This document shows positions 16,871-25,893 of a stretch of DNA of 64,000 nucleotides, piece after piece (the stretch's first letter is position 1; every line of letters begins with the position of its first letter). The position numbers were made by a program, and so were the translations under genes. The notes beneath the pieces were generated by a model. The model saw only the letters and a program-made list of their open reading frames with translations. It ran no database searches and had not been told where the DNA came from. This stretch comes from an uncultured Eubacteriales bacterium (GTDB taxonomy: Bacteria > Bacillota > Clostridia > Christensenellales > Aristaeellaceae), in contig CACZHW010000012.1 of the NCBI GenBank assembly GCA_902781095.1, positions 1 through 64,000 of the forward strand, read 5' to 3'.

Positions 16871-18544
16871 TCACTGCTCCGCCTTTTCCAGATAGGATAG
16901 CATCACATATCCTTCGGCAGCGTCGGTTTTGACGTGCGCCCACTGTCCGTCCGCCGTCGTCTCCAGCACCGCCAGAAGCTGGTGCGGGTAAAGCCGCAGG
17001 ATGATCTCCGAAGAGAGCGACGGTCCGCCGCGCAGGTTGAGCGTGCTGTCCTCCCCGATCCCTTCCACCGACGCCAGGTAGGCGCCTTTCGGCAGCGGGG
17101 TGGAGACGGGCATCAGCGTGGGGCGCGGCGTCGGCGAGGCGGAGGGCACCGGCGAGGCCGCCAGATAGGGCGGCGGCGTCACGGCCTCTTCCGCCGCGTA
17201 CGCGATGCGCCGCAGCTCCATCCCGGGGTAATAGAACGAAAGGATTTCCGTGAAATTCTTCCCGTGCCGGGCGGCCATCTGCTGCGCGCCCCGCTGGCTC
17301 ATGCCGACCCCGTGGCCGTATCGTCTGGCCTCGATGTAAAAGGCTTCCTTCGTCTCCACCAGCGTGATGAGCTCATTGTCCATCCCGCCGTTCATGCGCA
17401 GCCCCAGCGCCGAGGTCAGCTCCGGAAAGAGAGGGAGCGTCACCGTCAGCTGCCCCTCCAGTTTCTCCCAGTCGCCGTAGGCGTACTGCGGCGTATCCCC
17501 CGCTTCCGCGTCCGTCTCCTTCAGCTCGATCACCTTGCGCGCGGAGCCTTCCGCGGTAAGCGTCAGCTTCGTATACAGGCGGCTCGGCTGCGCATAGCGC
17601 GGCGCCTCCGCCGCCATCGAAATCACCCTCTCCACCCGGAAGGCGTCCGCCCGCGCAGGGTAGCCCTGTCTTTTCAGTTCCCCGGCCGCCGCCTCGGCGA
17701 TCATGCGCTGCAGCGTCCCGTCCAGATCCTTCGCGTCCTTGCGCACCACGGCCCGCCGCACGGCGCTCTCCGGGTTGGCCAGATCGTAGGGGTCGTCGTC
17801 CATCCGGTAGCAGCCGTACTTTTGCTGCAGCTGCCAGAGATGCTCCGGCAGCTCCGTCTGTCCGCCGTTGCTGGCGCTGTACCAGCACTGCGCCAGCTTT
17901 CCGTTCCATATGCCCACGATGCCCGCCGTCTCCGATACGGCGCGGGCCACGTTGGCATAGCTGTCGTCGATGCCGCGGAAGACCTGGTCGTTCGCCGTGT
18001 CCACCACGTCGTAGCGTTTGCTTCTGTCCATGTGGGACAGCGCGTAGGTGCGCGCGCAGACGGCCTGCGCCTTCAGCGCTTCCAGCGGAAAGCTGTCGTT
18101 CATCTCGTAGGCGACGCAGCCGGGCAGGTACGCTTCCAGCGGGACGGACAGGATTGCGCGCAGCGTGTCCTGCTCCACGGTCACCGTGAGATTGCCCGGA
18201 TAGCGGTTGCCGCCCTCCGTAAAGCGCAGGCCCTTTCCGCCGTGCTGGTAAAACGTGACCTCCTGTCCCATGTCCAGGTGCAGGGAGCCGGCAAAGAGGA
18301 CGATGCGCCCCTCCCGCAGCTCCAGGCTGATTCGGCTGTCCTCCGGCAGAAGCAGCCGCGCATCCCCCTGCGCGGTCGTCGGCCCGTCCAGGCGCAGTTC
18401 GGCCATCCGGTCGAGACCCAGCCGCGTCAGCTGCACGCGGATTCTCGGCATCGTCTCCGGCTTTGCGGCGGTCTCCTGCGCAGCGGCGCAGGCCGCCAGG
18501 AGCACCAGCATCAGCGCGAAAAGTGCCATCCCGATTCTTCGCAT
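16871..18544 (-). CDS. SpoIID/LytB-domain wall protein with C-terminal SH3 domain
   Basis: A 557-residue protein. It has a signal peptide (residues about 1-22) and a SpoIID/LytB domain (about 120-440) with GCVAYEMNDSFPLEALKAQA, ARTYALSH, NDQVFRGID and GHGVGMSQRGAQQMA. A Pro/Ser/Thr linker follows (SPVPSASPTPRPTLMPVSTP), then a bacterial SH3-type domain (STLNLRGGPSLSSEIILRL). SpoIID proteins are lytic transglycosylases acting on denuded glycans during engulfment; LytB-like paralogs act in vegetative wall turnover. Given the SH3 domain and glycosyltransferase neighbours, a vegetative or spore-wall role are both possible. Confidence 0.9.
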   Translation of the reverse strand: MRRIGMALFALMLVLLAACAAAQETAAKPETMPRIRVQLTRLGLDRMAELRLDGPTTAQGDARLLLPEDSRISLELREGRIVLFAGSLHLDMGQEVTFYQHGGKGLRFTEGGNRYPGNLTVTVEQDTLRAILSVPLEAYLPGCVAYEMNDSFPLEALKAQAVCARTYALSHMDRSKRYDVVDTANDQVFRGIDDSYANVARAVSETAGIVGIWNGKLAQCWYSASNGGQTELPEHLWQLQQKYGCYRMDDDPYDLANPESAVRRAVVRKDAKDLDGTLQRMIAEAAAGELKRQGYPARADAFRVERVISMAAEAPRYAQPSRLYTKLTLTAEGSARKVIELKETDAEAGDTPQYAYGDWEKLEGQLTVTLPLFPELTSALGLRMNGGMDNELITLVETKEAFYIEARRYGHGVGMSQRGAQQMAARHGKNFTEILSFYYPGMELRRIAYAAEEAVTPPPYLAASPVPSASPTPRPTLMPVSTPLPKGAYLASVEGIGEDSTLNLRGGPSLSSEIILRLYPHQLLAVLETTADGQWAHVKTDAAEGYVMLSYLEKAEQ

Positions 18545-18657
18545 CCTCCGCCCCTCTTTCCATGACAGCTCTCTTTATAGTATAACACGGATCGGATCAA
18601 ACCGGAAGGACTTCCCGCCGCCCAATCTGGCGTGGTCAAAAAGAAAAAAACTGGCCC

Positions 18658-18685
18658 TTTACAGCATGCCAGATTGTCTTATAAT
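18658..18685 (+). promoter_or_regulatory. Promoter of the ECF S-component gene
   Basis: TTTACA (18658-18663), a 16-bp spacer and TATAAT (18680-18685). The 5' UTR would be only about 25 nt, so there is no room for a riboswitch, which many ECF S genes carry. Confidence 0.8.
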
Positions 18686-18716
18686 AGGGTCATCCTCCCG
18701 GAAAGAAGGTTTTGAC

Positions 18717-19289
18717 ATGACCAGCAACCGTCCCGGCGATTCCCGCGTCGCCCGCATCAGCCTCATCGGCATGATGGCCGCGATCGTCTTCGTCGGTAAT
18801 TACCTGCGCATCCCCTTTATGGATACCAAGCTGACCGCAGCCAACGCCCTGTGCGTGCTCTCCGGGCTGCTGTTCGGCCCCGGCGGCGGTTTCCTGGCCG
18901 CCGGCATCGGTTCCTTTCTCTTCGACATCGTAACCGGTTATGGCGCCGAGAGCCTCATCACCTTCGCCAGCAAGGGCGCAATCGGACTGATTGCCGGGCT
19001 CGTCGGCTGCCGCGCGGCGCACGCGGGACAGTACGGCCGAAAAGAAATGGCACACGTCGTATGCGCCGCCGCACTGGGCGCGTTTGCCTACGTCGCGCTC
19101 TACATGCTCAAGACGTTCGTCTTCGGCCTCACGGTCAACGGACTCACCCTGGAGGCTACCGGGCTCAAGATGGCCGCCAAGCTGCCGGGCAGCGTCATCA
19201 ACGCCGTCTTCGCCTCCGTTGCGGGACCCGTGCTCTTCTCCGCGCTGCGCCCGGCGCTGCGCCATGCCGGCCTCTTCGACCTTGGCTGA
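18717..19289 (+). CDS. ECF transporter S component
   Basis: A 190-residue membrane protein starting at ATG 18717. It has the N-terminal S-component pattern (RISLIGMMAAIVFVGNYLRIPF) and the GLLFGPGGGFLAAGIGSFLFDI segment with about six hydrophobic helices. S components bind a vitamin or other micronutrient and dock to a shared EcfAA'T module, which is not encoded in this window. The substrate cannot be named from sequence. Its terminator lies inside the 3' end of the convergent Rsm22 gene. Confidence 0.88.
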   Translation: MTSNRPGDSRVARISLIGMMAAIVFVGNYLRIPFMDTKLTAANALCVLSGLLFGPGGGFLAAGIGSFLFDIVTGYGAESLITFASKGAIGLIAGLVGCRAAHAGQYGRKEMAHVVCAAALGAFAYVALYMLKTFVFGLTVNGLTLEATGLKMAAKLPGSVINAVFASVAGPVLFSALRPALRHAGLFDLG

Positions 19290-19293
19290 AGCG

Positions 19294-20232
19294 CTACAGC
19301 GCGTCCCCCCATTCCGCCTTTCTGGCCCGCTTCCAAAGCGGGTCTTTTTTCGTCACGGCAAGCGTCTGCCTTCCCTGCCCGGTGCAGGCCGCCAGGGCAA
19401 TCCGGCCCTTCTGCACGTCCGGGTGGCGCAGGATTCTCGCCCGGCAGGGAACCGGTTTCTCCCTCGTCAGCGCGAGGAACGCGAATTTCTCGTCTTCGTA
19501 GGGCGCCTCGCCGCCCTTGAGCCGCTTCATCAGCCGCGTACGCTCCACACGGACGGAAAAGTGGCACCAGTCGCCTTCCCCCAGCGGGCAGGCTGTCTCC
19601 CCCGGGCACGGGGCGGCGGTGTACGCACCCTCATCCGTGAGCAGGCGGCGCGCTTCCTGCAGGTTCCTCCAGCCCTGCGGCGTCCCCGGTTCCACCAGCA
19701 GCAGCATCTTCTCCGTGGCGGCCCACAGTTTCAGCACGGCCGCCGGACGGTCCCCAGTCGCCAGTTCGCCCAGCATATACCCTTCGCAGACCAGTTCCGC
19801 CGGCGGGACGACCTGCCTTACGAGATCAAAATCCCGCCACTCGGCCGGGACCCCCTCCAGCGCCGTGATCCGCTCGCCGAGGCCGCGCATCGCGCTTTCC
19901 CTTTCCAAACAGAGCATGCGGGAGGGCTGCAGCGCCGAAAAGGCCGCCAGGGTCAGCGCCCCTGTCCCCGCCCCGCAGTCCGTCACGGTGCCGATTTCGC
20001 AGGGCATACAGGGCAGCGTCAGCTCCAGCGCGCGCTGCGCCGCCGCGAAAGTCGCCGGCATGCGGGCGCAGGCGTAGGAGAGCGCGTCCCCCTCGGTGAC
20101 GGCCAGCCGCCTTCCCTCCCCCGTCCGCGTGCGGTACGCCTCGCTCAGCGCCTTCGCGTCGCGCGCGAGAGCCCCGGCGTCCTCCGCCAGCGCTTCGATC
20201 TGCTGCCGCAGCCGTACGGGCATCCCGGTCAT
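19294..20232 (-). CDS. Rsm22-family methyltransferase-like protein
   Basis: A 312-residue protein. Residues about 85-100 hold a SAM-binding-like glycine motif (VTDCGAGTGALTLAA). The C-terminal half has the family signature with cysteines (PCPGETACPLGEGDWCHFSVRVERTRL split around residues 210-235, then KRLKGGEAPYEDEKFAFLAL), where four Cys are thought to ligate an iron-sulfur cluster. The mitochondrial relative assists small-subunit ribosome assembly. It follows the CapA gene by 48 nt and is probably the fourth gene of that operon. Confidence 0.88.
   Translation of the reverse strand: MTGMPVRLRQQIEALAEDAGALARDAKALSEAYRTRTGEGRRLAVTEGDALSYACARMPATFAAAQRALELTLPCMPCEIGTVTDCGAGTGALTLAAFSALQPSRMLCLERESAMRGLGERITALEGVPAEWRDFDLVRQVVPPAELVCEGYMLGELATGDRPAAVLKLWAATEKMLLLVEPGTPQGWRNLQEARRLLTDEGAYTAAPCPGETACPLGEGDWCHFSVRVERTRLMKRLKGGEAPYEDEKFAFLALTREKPVPCRARILRHPDVQKGRIALAACTGQGRQTLAVTKKDPLWKRARKAEWGDAL
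19326..19350 (+). terminator. Terminator of the ECF S gene inside the convergent coding region
   Basis: CCCGCTT-CCA-AAGCGGG (19326-19342) followed by TCTTTTTT on the plus strand. It lies within the last 20 codons of the Rsm22 gene, so one sequence is both terminator and coding DNA. Confidence 0.85.
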
Positions 20233-20280
20233 GGTCTTTCCTCCTTTGAAAAAGAGGCTGCCGCGGCAGCCCCTTCTGTT

Positions 20281-21471
20281 TCATTGTCCGTACCGGGCGG
20301 CCCATTCCGTCGGGTAGTCCGTAACCGCCGTGACGCCGAGCGACGCGTACTGCTTTTCAAACTTCCCGCCGAGCTCCAGCAGCCTGTCCACGACCTCCCG
20401 CGCGCCTTCAGCATCCTTCGGCGTAGGCTTGAAGTCATTGACCTTCTCCTGGGAGGAGATGGAGCAGGGCACGATCCGGAAGCCTTCACTCCGGACGCTC
20501 CCATCCGGCAGGACGCGGAAGCGCTGCTGGAAGATATAGGTGTCCATATCGTCCGGGCGGAGGTTCCCGGCAAAGGAGAAGTTGCCCAGCGAGTAGCAGA
20601 TGAGCTTGCCGTTGTAAACCTCAATGGGATTCATCCGGTGCGAGTGGTGCCCCAGCACCAGGTCCGCGCCCGCGTCGATCGTCGCGCGCCCGAGCGGCAC
20701 CTGCCGCTCATTGGGCACGTAGTCCTTCTCCTCGCCCCAGTGGTAGGAGACGACGACGATCGCGCAGTCGTGTGCGCGCAGCTCGTCGATATCCGCCGCA
20801 ATGTGGTCGTAGATATAGGCGTAATTGCCGTTGAACGTCTGGTAGGCCAGCATGCCGATGCGCACGCCCGTATCCGTGGTGTAAATGGCCGAACCGAGGT
20901 GGCCGCTGTAGAGGATGCCGGCGCCGTCCAGCGCTGCGCACGTATCCGCGTAGCCTTTCTCTCCGTGATCCATCACGTGGTTGTTCTCCAGCGAAACCGC
21001 CTCCACGGAGGAGCCGGAGAGCACCTGTACGTAGGACGGCGGCGCCGCGAAGCTGTAGGTGTTCTTCGTGGCGCTCTTCGTGTCCGTCAGCGTTCCCTCG
21101 AAGTTCACCAGTGTCAGGTCGTCCGCCTCAAAGATCTCCCGGACGTTGGACAGCGGAAAATCCAGCCCCAGTGGTTCCTGCTCGAGCTGCTTGTCGAAGA
21201 TGTTCTTTCCCTTCTTGCGCCTGTCCCCGCCGATCGTCACGTCGCCCGTCGCGGAGAGGGTCACGATGACCGAGCCGTCTTCCGTAAGGCGCCAGTCCGT
21301 GCCGTCCTCCCGCAGGTTCCAGGTATCCGCCGCCGGCAGCATGTCCGCGGCGGGCGGTTCCTCATCCCCGAACAGCGAAAGGTCCAGCTGTTCCGCAGCC
21401 GCCGCGCCGAAAAGCAGGGCCGCCACAAGGCTCCCTGCCCCCCATAGCTTTAAAAGCCGTTTTACCGTCAT
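20281..21471 (-). CDS. CapA-family secreted metallophosphatase-like protein
   Basis: A 396-residue protein whose ATG at 21471 overlaps the LCP gene stop by 4 nt (ATGA). After a signal peptide, residues about 70-330 form the CapA/PgsA domain: SATGDVTIGG, NFEGTLTD, SLENNHVMDHGEKG, VVSYHWGEEKD, LGHHSHRMNPIEVYNGKL and YSLGNFSF. Relatives take part in capsule or poly-gamma-glutamate biosynthesis or attachment. The next upstream gene is a LytR-CpsA-Psr protein, which attaches glycopolymers to peptidoglycan, so an envelope polymer role is likely. Confidence 0.93.
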   Translation of the reverse strand: MTVKRLLKLWGAGSLVAALLFGAAAAEQLDLSLFGDEEPPAADMLPAADTWNLREDGTDWRLTEDGSVIVTLSATGDVTIGGDRRKKGKNIFDKQLEQEPLGLDFPLSNVREIFEADDLTLVNFEGTLTDTKSATKNTYSFAAPPSYVQVLSGSSVEAVSLENNHVMDHGEKGYADTCAALDGAGILYSGHLGSAIYTTDTGVRIGMLAYQTFNGNYAYIYDHIAADIDELRAHDCAIVVVSYHWGEEKDYVPNERQVPLGRATIDAGADLVLGHHSHRMNPIEVYNGKLICYSLGNFSFAGNLRPDDMDTYIFQQRFRVLPDGSVRSEGFRIVPCSISSQEKVNDFKPTPKDAEGAREVVDRLLELGGKFEKQYASLGVTAVTDYPTEWAARYGQ

Positions 21472-22337
21472 CGGTTCGTCTCCTCCGGGTTGGTATCCAG
21501 CAGCGCGTGAAACCGCTGCCGGTTGGTCCTCCACCGGACGTCCAGCACGGAGCCGTGCCCTTCCAGCGAGGTGTACGAGTAGGTGCCGTCCTGCGGCACG
21601 CGGAATTCCACGAAGTCCGCGCCGGACGCGATGAGCCCGTAGCCGCTCTTCATCGCGCCGAGGATGCCCGGGATGGAGAGGCTCATCTTCATGCCGGAGG
21701 ACACGTCGTTGTAGATGCCCACCAGCTCCAGCAGCGACAGGTCGCGGCACTTGGCCACCAGCTGCGCCACCACCTTGCGCTGGCGCTGCGTGCGGGAGAA
21801 ATCGCCGGAGCCGGACTGCCTGTCCCGCATATACGCAAGGGCGATGCGCCCCGTCATGTGGACGAGGCCCGGCCCCTTGGGCATGTTTTCATCCTTGCCC
21901 AGCAAAATCTTGCGGATCGAGATGTACTCGTTCTCGTCGATGACCAGGTCCACGCCGCCCAGCGCGTCGATGACCGGCTTCACGTGCTCGAAATTCACCA
22001 GCACGCAGCCCTCGATCGCGATGTCCAGCTCCCGCGCAATGCACTCCGACAGCCCCTCGAAGCCGTAGTACTTGTACAGCAGGTTGGCCTTGGTCGGGGT
22101 CCCCCGGGGGCTGGTGATCATGCTGTCCCGCAGGATGGAGGTCATGATGACGCGGTTGTACTGCTCATCCAGCGATAACAGGACGATGGTGTCCGTCCGG
22201 GCGTCGTCCACCACGCTGTCCGCGTAGCCGTCCTCCCCCAGCAGGAGATAGTGACGCACCCGCGTGTTTTCCGCCGCAGCCGCCGCAAAAGCCAGCGTAA
22301 GCAGCGCAAGCAGCAGTGCGCACAGCCGTCTCTTCAT
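21468..22337 (-). CDS. LytR-CpsA-Psr (LCP) family protein
   Basis: A 289-residue protein. The ATG at 22337 overlaps the stop of the EamA gene by one base (TGATG). It has a short signal/anchor (RRLCALLLALLTLAFAAAAA), then the LCP domain: YLLLGEDGYAD, DDARTDTIVLLSLD, ILRDSM, KANLLYKYYGFEGL and YMRDRQSGSGDFSRTQRQR with the expected Arg/Asp residues. LCP enzymes transfer undecaprenyl-linked glycopolymers to peptidoglycan. It is co-translated with CapA. Confidence 0.93.
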   Translation of the reverse strand: MKRRLCALLLALLTLAFAAAAAENTRVRHYLLLGEDGYADSVVDDARTDTIVLLSLDEQYNRVIMTSILRDSMITSPRGTPTKANLLYKYYGFEGLSECIARELDIAIEGCVLVNFEHVKPVIDALGGVDLVIDENEYISIRKILLGKDENMPKGPGLVHMTGRIALAYMRDRQSGSGDFSRTQRQRKVVAQLVAKCRDLSLLELVGIYNDVSSGMKMSLSIPGILGAMKSGYGLIASGADFVEFRVPQDGTYSYTSLEGHGSVLDVRWRTNRQRFHALLDTNPEETNR

Positions 22338-23233
22338 CACCGTCCACCTTCCTTTACGGGTTCTTTGCGGGGATGCACCGTCCCCGTCTCGCAGAGTACA
22401 AGCGCCAGAAAGATAAAAGCGAAGCCCGCGCCCATCGCGGGCGTGATCCGCTCCCCCAGGATGACGACCCCGGAGAGCGCGCCGAAAACCGATTCCATCG
22501 AGAGGATGAGCGCCGCATGCTCCCCCGGCGCCATGCTCTGCCCCAGGTTCTGCAGGCTCATGCCGATGGTGGTCGAGAAGACCGCCAGGTAGCCGATGCC
22601 CAGCACGGCGCCCCTGTCCAGGCGCACAGGCATCCCGCGCTCGAAGGCGAGGTGCCAGAAGAGCGCCGTCAGCGCACAGAAGGCGAACTGGAGAACGATG
22701 AGCGCGTACAGGTCCGTCCGCCGCTGGCAGCGCTCCACCGCGATGATGTGCGCCGCGTAAAACAGCCCGCACACGAGCGTGAGCGCGTCGCCCCTGTTCA
22801 GCCCGTCCTGCTCTCCTCCCAGCGAGAGCAGCGCGATGCCAAGCAGCATCAGGGCCGCCGCCGGCAGCACGCGCGTGCCGAGCCTGCGCCCGAAGAAGAG
22901 CCGCAGCGCCAGCGGCACAAAGAGAACGTAAGTCGTCGTCAGAAACGCGTTCTTGCCCGCCGTGGTCAGCGCGAGGCCCTCCGTCTGGACGAGGTACGCC
23001 ATCGCCAGCAGAAAGCCGACCAACGCGCCCCTGCGGATGTCCGCAGCCTGCAATCCCCGCAGGTGTTTTCTGAAAAGCACCGCTGTGATAAGCGCTGCAA
23101 TCAGGTGGCGGGTCATCACGAGAAGGCCCGGCGGAACGCTGTCCAGCGTGTCCTTGACGACCGCGAACGCCACGCCCCAGATGAGGGTCGTCAGCAGCAG
23201 CAGCCCGTCCGCGATTAAGGTCCGGCGCGTCAT
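22337..23233 (-). CDS. DMT-superfamily transporter (EamA)
   Basis: A 298-residue protein starting at ATG 23233 behind GGAGGTGG. It has ten hydrophobic helices in two EamA repeats. The first begins IADGLLLLTTLIWGVAFAVVK and the second around LFYAAHIIAVERCQ; the second half carries LGIGYLAVFSTTIGMSLQNLGQ. It is a probable exporter of metabolites or amino acids; the substrate is unknown. It is first gene of the EamA-LCP-CapA-Rsm22 run, with a TGTTATAAT box on the minus strand at about 23261-23268. Confidence 0.9.
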   Translation of the reverse strand: MTRRTLIADGLLLLTTLIWGVAFAVVKDTLDSVPPGLLVMTRHLIAALITAVLFRKHLRGLQAADIRRGALVGFLLAMAYLVQTEGLALTTAGKNAFLTTTYVLFVPLALRLFFGRRLGTRVLPAAALMLLGIALLSLGGEQDGLNRGDALTLVCGLFYAAHIIAVERCQRRTDLYALIVLQFAFCALTALFWHLAFERGMPVRLDRGAVLGIGYLAVFSTTIGMSLQNLGQSMAPGEHAALILSMESVFGALSGVVILGERITPAMGAGFAFIFLALVLCETGTVHPRKEPVKEGGR

Positions 23234-23296
23234 TCTCCACCTCCGCCCGATACTCGCCTGATTATAACACACGCAGCCCGTTTAGGAAAGAAAGGC

Positions 23297-23325
23297 TTTA
23301 CAGCTTGGTCAATTTAGTGTATTAT
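23297..23325 (+). promoter_or_regulatory. Promoter of the TelA gene
   Basis: TTTACA (23297-23302), a 17-bp spacer and TATTAT (23320-23325), about 80 bp upstream of the start codon. Confidence 0.72.
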
Positions 23326-23405
23326 CGTATACGGAATATTGTATGCATCCGACGTGAAATGCGATCGGACAGCCAAAAGGCATGATAGCAAAGGAGTGCA
23401 TGGTT

Positions 23406-24728
23406 ATGGACATCAAAATTCCGAACCTGATTCTTCCCGGTGAGGAAGAGGCCAATGAAATCAAAGAAGAAGTAAAGAACGCGACGGAAGACGCCGCCCA
23501 GGCCGTCGCCGAGAAGGCGCAGGACGCGACCGACGCCGCCGTGTCCGCCGTGGAATCCGTTTCCGAGAACGTAAGCGCCGTCGCGGACCGCATCGCCGAG
23601 TCCGTGCAGAGCGTCGCCGCTGCGGTGCAGGAGGCGCCCGAGGCCAAGAAACTGGAAGCCGTGGACGAGGCGGACGACTCCCTGAACTTCAACAACCTCT
23701 CCCCTGAAGAGCAGGCTGCGGTCCTCGCCTTCGTGGAGCGCATCGACATCCATGACAGCGAAACCGTGCTGAAGTACGGCAACGCCGCGCAGGTCAAGAT
23801 TTCCAAGTTCGCCGACCAGATCCTGGAGGACGTAAAGACCAAAGACACCGGCGCCGTATCCGACATGCTGGCCAACCTGGTCACCGAGCTCAAGGGCTTC
23901 GACGTGGACGAGGGCAAGAAGGGCGGCATCCTTTCCGGCCTCAAGAATCTCTTTGACAAGAACAGCGGCAGCCTGACCGCCCTCAAGGCGAAGTTCGAGA
24001 AGGTCGAGACCAACATCACCGGCATCATCGACACCCTCAAGGGCCACCAGAGCCAGCTGATCTCCGACGCGCAGATGCTGGACGGCCTCTACGAGCAGAA
24101 CGAGCAGTTCTATCATGAGCTGACCCTCTACATCATCGCCGGCGAGCTGAAGCTCAAGCACCTGCGCGAGGAGGAGCTCCCGCCGCTGCTGGCCAAGGCG
24201 CAGGAGACCGCCGATCCCGCCGATGCGCAGGTCGCCAACGACTTCGCGCAGCTCATCGACCGCTTTGACAAGCGCGTCTACGACCTCAAGCTGACCCGCA
24301 TGGTCAGCGTGCAGATGGGCCCGCAGATCCGCCTCATGCAGACGAACGACAACGTCCTGGCGGAGCGCATCCAGTCCACCATCGTGAACACCATCCCGCT
24401 GTGGAAGAACCAGATGGTCATCGCGCTGGGCATGGAGCACGCGGAGGAAGCGCTCAAGGCGCAGAAGGCCGTCACCGACATGACCAACGACCTGCTCAAG
24501 AGCAACGCGGAGCGCCTCAAGACCGGCACCATCGAGACCGCCCGCGAGGCCGAGCGCGGCATCATCGACATGGAAACCATCCGCGTCGCCAACACCTCCC
24601 TCATCGAGACCCTCACCGAGGTGCAGAAGATCCAGCGCGAAGGCCAGCAGAAGCGTGCGGAAGCTTCCATCGAGCTGGGCCGCCTGGAGAAGGAACTGCG
24701 CGACAAGGTGCTGGAGATCGTCCAGTAA
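23406..24728 (+). CDS. TelA/KlaA family toxic anion resistance protein
   Basis: A 440-residue cytoplasmic helical protein. The ATG at 23406 (9 nt from GGAG) is preferred to ATG 23400 (3 nt). An acidic, Ala-rich N-terminal segment (residues about 15-85, many AVAEKAQDATDAA-like repeats) precedes the TelA domain: LTALKAKFEKVETN, YEQNEQFYHELTLYIIAGELKL, QMGPQIRLMQTNDNVLAERIQSTI split over about residues 300-325, and WKNQMVIALG. The family was named for tellurite resistance on plasmids; the chromosomal role is probably envelope stress. It is a single-gene unit closed by a strong terminator. Confidence 0.92.
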   Translation: MDIKIPNLILPGEEEANEIKEEVKNATEDAAQAVAEKAQDATDAAVSAVESVSENVSAVADRIAESVQSVAAAVQEAPEAKKLEAVDEADDSLNFNNLSPEEQAAVLAFVERIDIHDSETVLKYGNAAQVKISKFADQILEDVKTKDTGAVSDMLANLVTELKGFDVDEGKKGGILSGLKNLFDKNSGSLTALKAKFEKVETNITGIIDTLKGHQSQLISDAQMLDGLYEQNEQFYHELTLYIIAGELKLKHLREEELPPLLAKAQETADPADAQVANDFAQLIDRFDKRVYDLKLTRMVSVQMGPQIRLMQTNDNVLAERIQSTIVNTIPLWKNQMVIALGMEHAEEALKAQKAVTDMTNDLLKSNAERLKTGTIETAREAERGIIDMETIRVANTSLIETLTEVQKIQREGQQKRAEASIELGRLEKELRDKVLEIVQ

Positions 24729-24754
24729 TCCTCCCCCGTATCCCACATACTCTT

Positions 24755-24792
24755 GCGCCGGTGCGGCGAACGCCGCACCGGCGCTTTTTCTC
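24755..24792 (+). terminator. Strong rho-independent terminator after TelA
   Basis: A 14-bp perfect stem GCGCCGGTGCGGCG/CGCCGCACCGGCGC (24755-24768, 24771-24784) is followed by TTTTTCTCTTT. Confidence 0.95.
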
Positions 24793-24813
24793 TTTCCGCA
24801 AAAAAGCCGCCCC

Positions 24814-25890
24814 TCACAAGGCGGCTTCGTCTTTCATCGTCCGGGTCATCAGCAGCGCAAGGGCGCCGGCAGCCGCTGCGCCCGCAAGTTTGCCCGCCAG
24901 CAGCGCCCCCGCCGTCTCCGGCGAGCAGGCCACGGTAAAGGCGAGATGGGCCGTCAGCGCGGAGGCCGCCGACACGGAAAAAGCGGCGTTCACGATCTGT
25001 GCGCGCGGCTTCATCGATCCCAGCGCCGCAAGCCCCGGCGTTACGTTGATGGTGAGCAGCAGCAGGCCCGTGACCCCGTCGGCACCGATGCCCAGCCGCT
25101 CCCCCGCCAGGGCGAGCGGCCGCCTCAGCAGCCGCAAAAGCAGCCTGGCCGCGGGCAGGCTGCCCAGCAGCGTCACCCCGATGGCACAGACCACCTGCAT
25201 GCTCTCCTCTACGGGCATCAGGCCGGGCAAAAGCCCGATCCCGCTGATGAAGCGGAAGGCGCCGAGCGCCAGCCCCACCGTCGCCAGCAGGCGCAGCAGC
25301 GCGGCAAACGCGCCGAACACGCGGACCGTTGCCTCCGGCGCAAACCGGAGGGCCAGCGTCAGCAGCAGCGCGGGAAGAAGAAGCGGCAGGCTCAGCCGGA
25401 CCGTCCGCACGGCGCCGAGCCCCATCACCAGTCCGCCGGCGATGAGCCCGACGGGCAGCGCGGCCAGCCCGCAGAGGATGCCGCGCGAAAAGGCTTTCCT
25501 GCCCTCTCCCGTCATCATGCCCATCCCCGCCGGGATGGTGAAGCTGAGCGTGCAGCCCATCGTCGCGGTGACGAGGATGCCGAAGAAGCGGGCCGCCTCC
25601 GGGGAATCCGACAGCCTCTCCGCCATCTGCCAGCCGCCCATATCGATGGCCAGGATGCACGAGAGCACCCCCGGGTCGGCCCCGAGGGCGCGGCACAGCG
25701 GCGCCAGCGAGGAAGCCGCCCCGGCGAGCAGCGGCGACAGGCAGAGGATGCCGGCCATGGAGAGCCCCAGCGGGCCCAGCATCCGGAAGGCCTCCTCAAA
25801 CGCCTCCCCCAGTCCGAACCGGTTGCCCAGCATGCGGTCCAGGCCGCCCAGCAGCGCGCTGGCCGCCATCGCAAGCAGCAGAATCCTCAT
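24814..25890 (-). CDS. EutH-family ethanolamine permease-like protein
   Basis: A 358-residue protein with about ten membrane helices. EutH features are visible: GNRFGLGEAFEEAFRMLGPL near residue 22, LGADPGVLSCILAIDMGGWQ, MGCTLSFTIPAGMGMM and NVTPGLAALGSMKPRAQIVN near the end. EutH proteins import ethanolamine. No eut genes are present, and the gene follows a TIGR00300-type enzyme by 3 nt, so the substrate here may be an amino-acid-related compound instead. Start ATG 25890 with a weak SD (GGGGGT). Confidence 0.82.
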   Translation of the reverse strand: MRILLLAMAASALLGGLDRMLGNRFGLGEAFEEAFRMLGPLGLSMAGILCLSPLLAGAASSLAPLCRALGADPGVLSCILAIDMGGWQMAERLSDSPEAARFFGILVTATMGCTLSFTIPAGMGMMTGEGRKAFSRGILCGLAALPVGLIAGGLVMGLGAVRTVRLSLPLLLPALLLTLALRFAPEATVRVFGAFAALLRLLATVGLALGAFRFISGIGLLPGLMPVEESMQVVCAIGVTLLGSLPAARLLLRLLRRPLALAGERLGIGADGVTGLLLLTINVTPGLAALGSMKPRAQIVNAAFSVSAASALTAHLAFTVACSPETAGALLAGKLAGAAAAGALALLMTRTMKDEAAL

Positions 25891-25893
25891 CGG

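Noticed and set aside
18602-18660. Riboswitch upstream of the ECF S gene
   Set aside because: The promoter lies at 18658-18685, leaving a leader of about 25 nt, too short for a riboswitch.
22953-23261. Plus-strand frames inside the EamA, LCP and CapA genes
   Set aside because: They are antisense shadows in GC-rich DNA with no SD and no sensible protein text.
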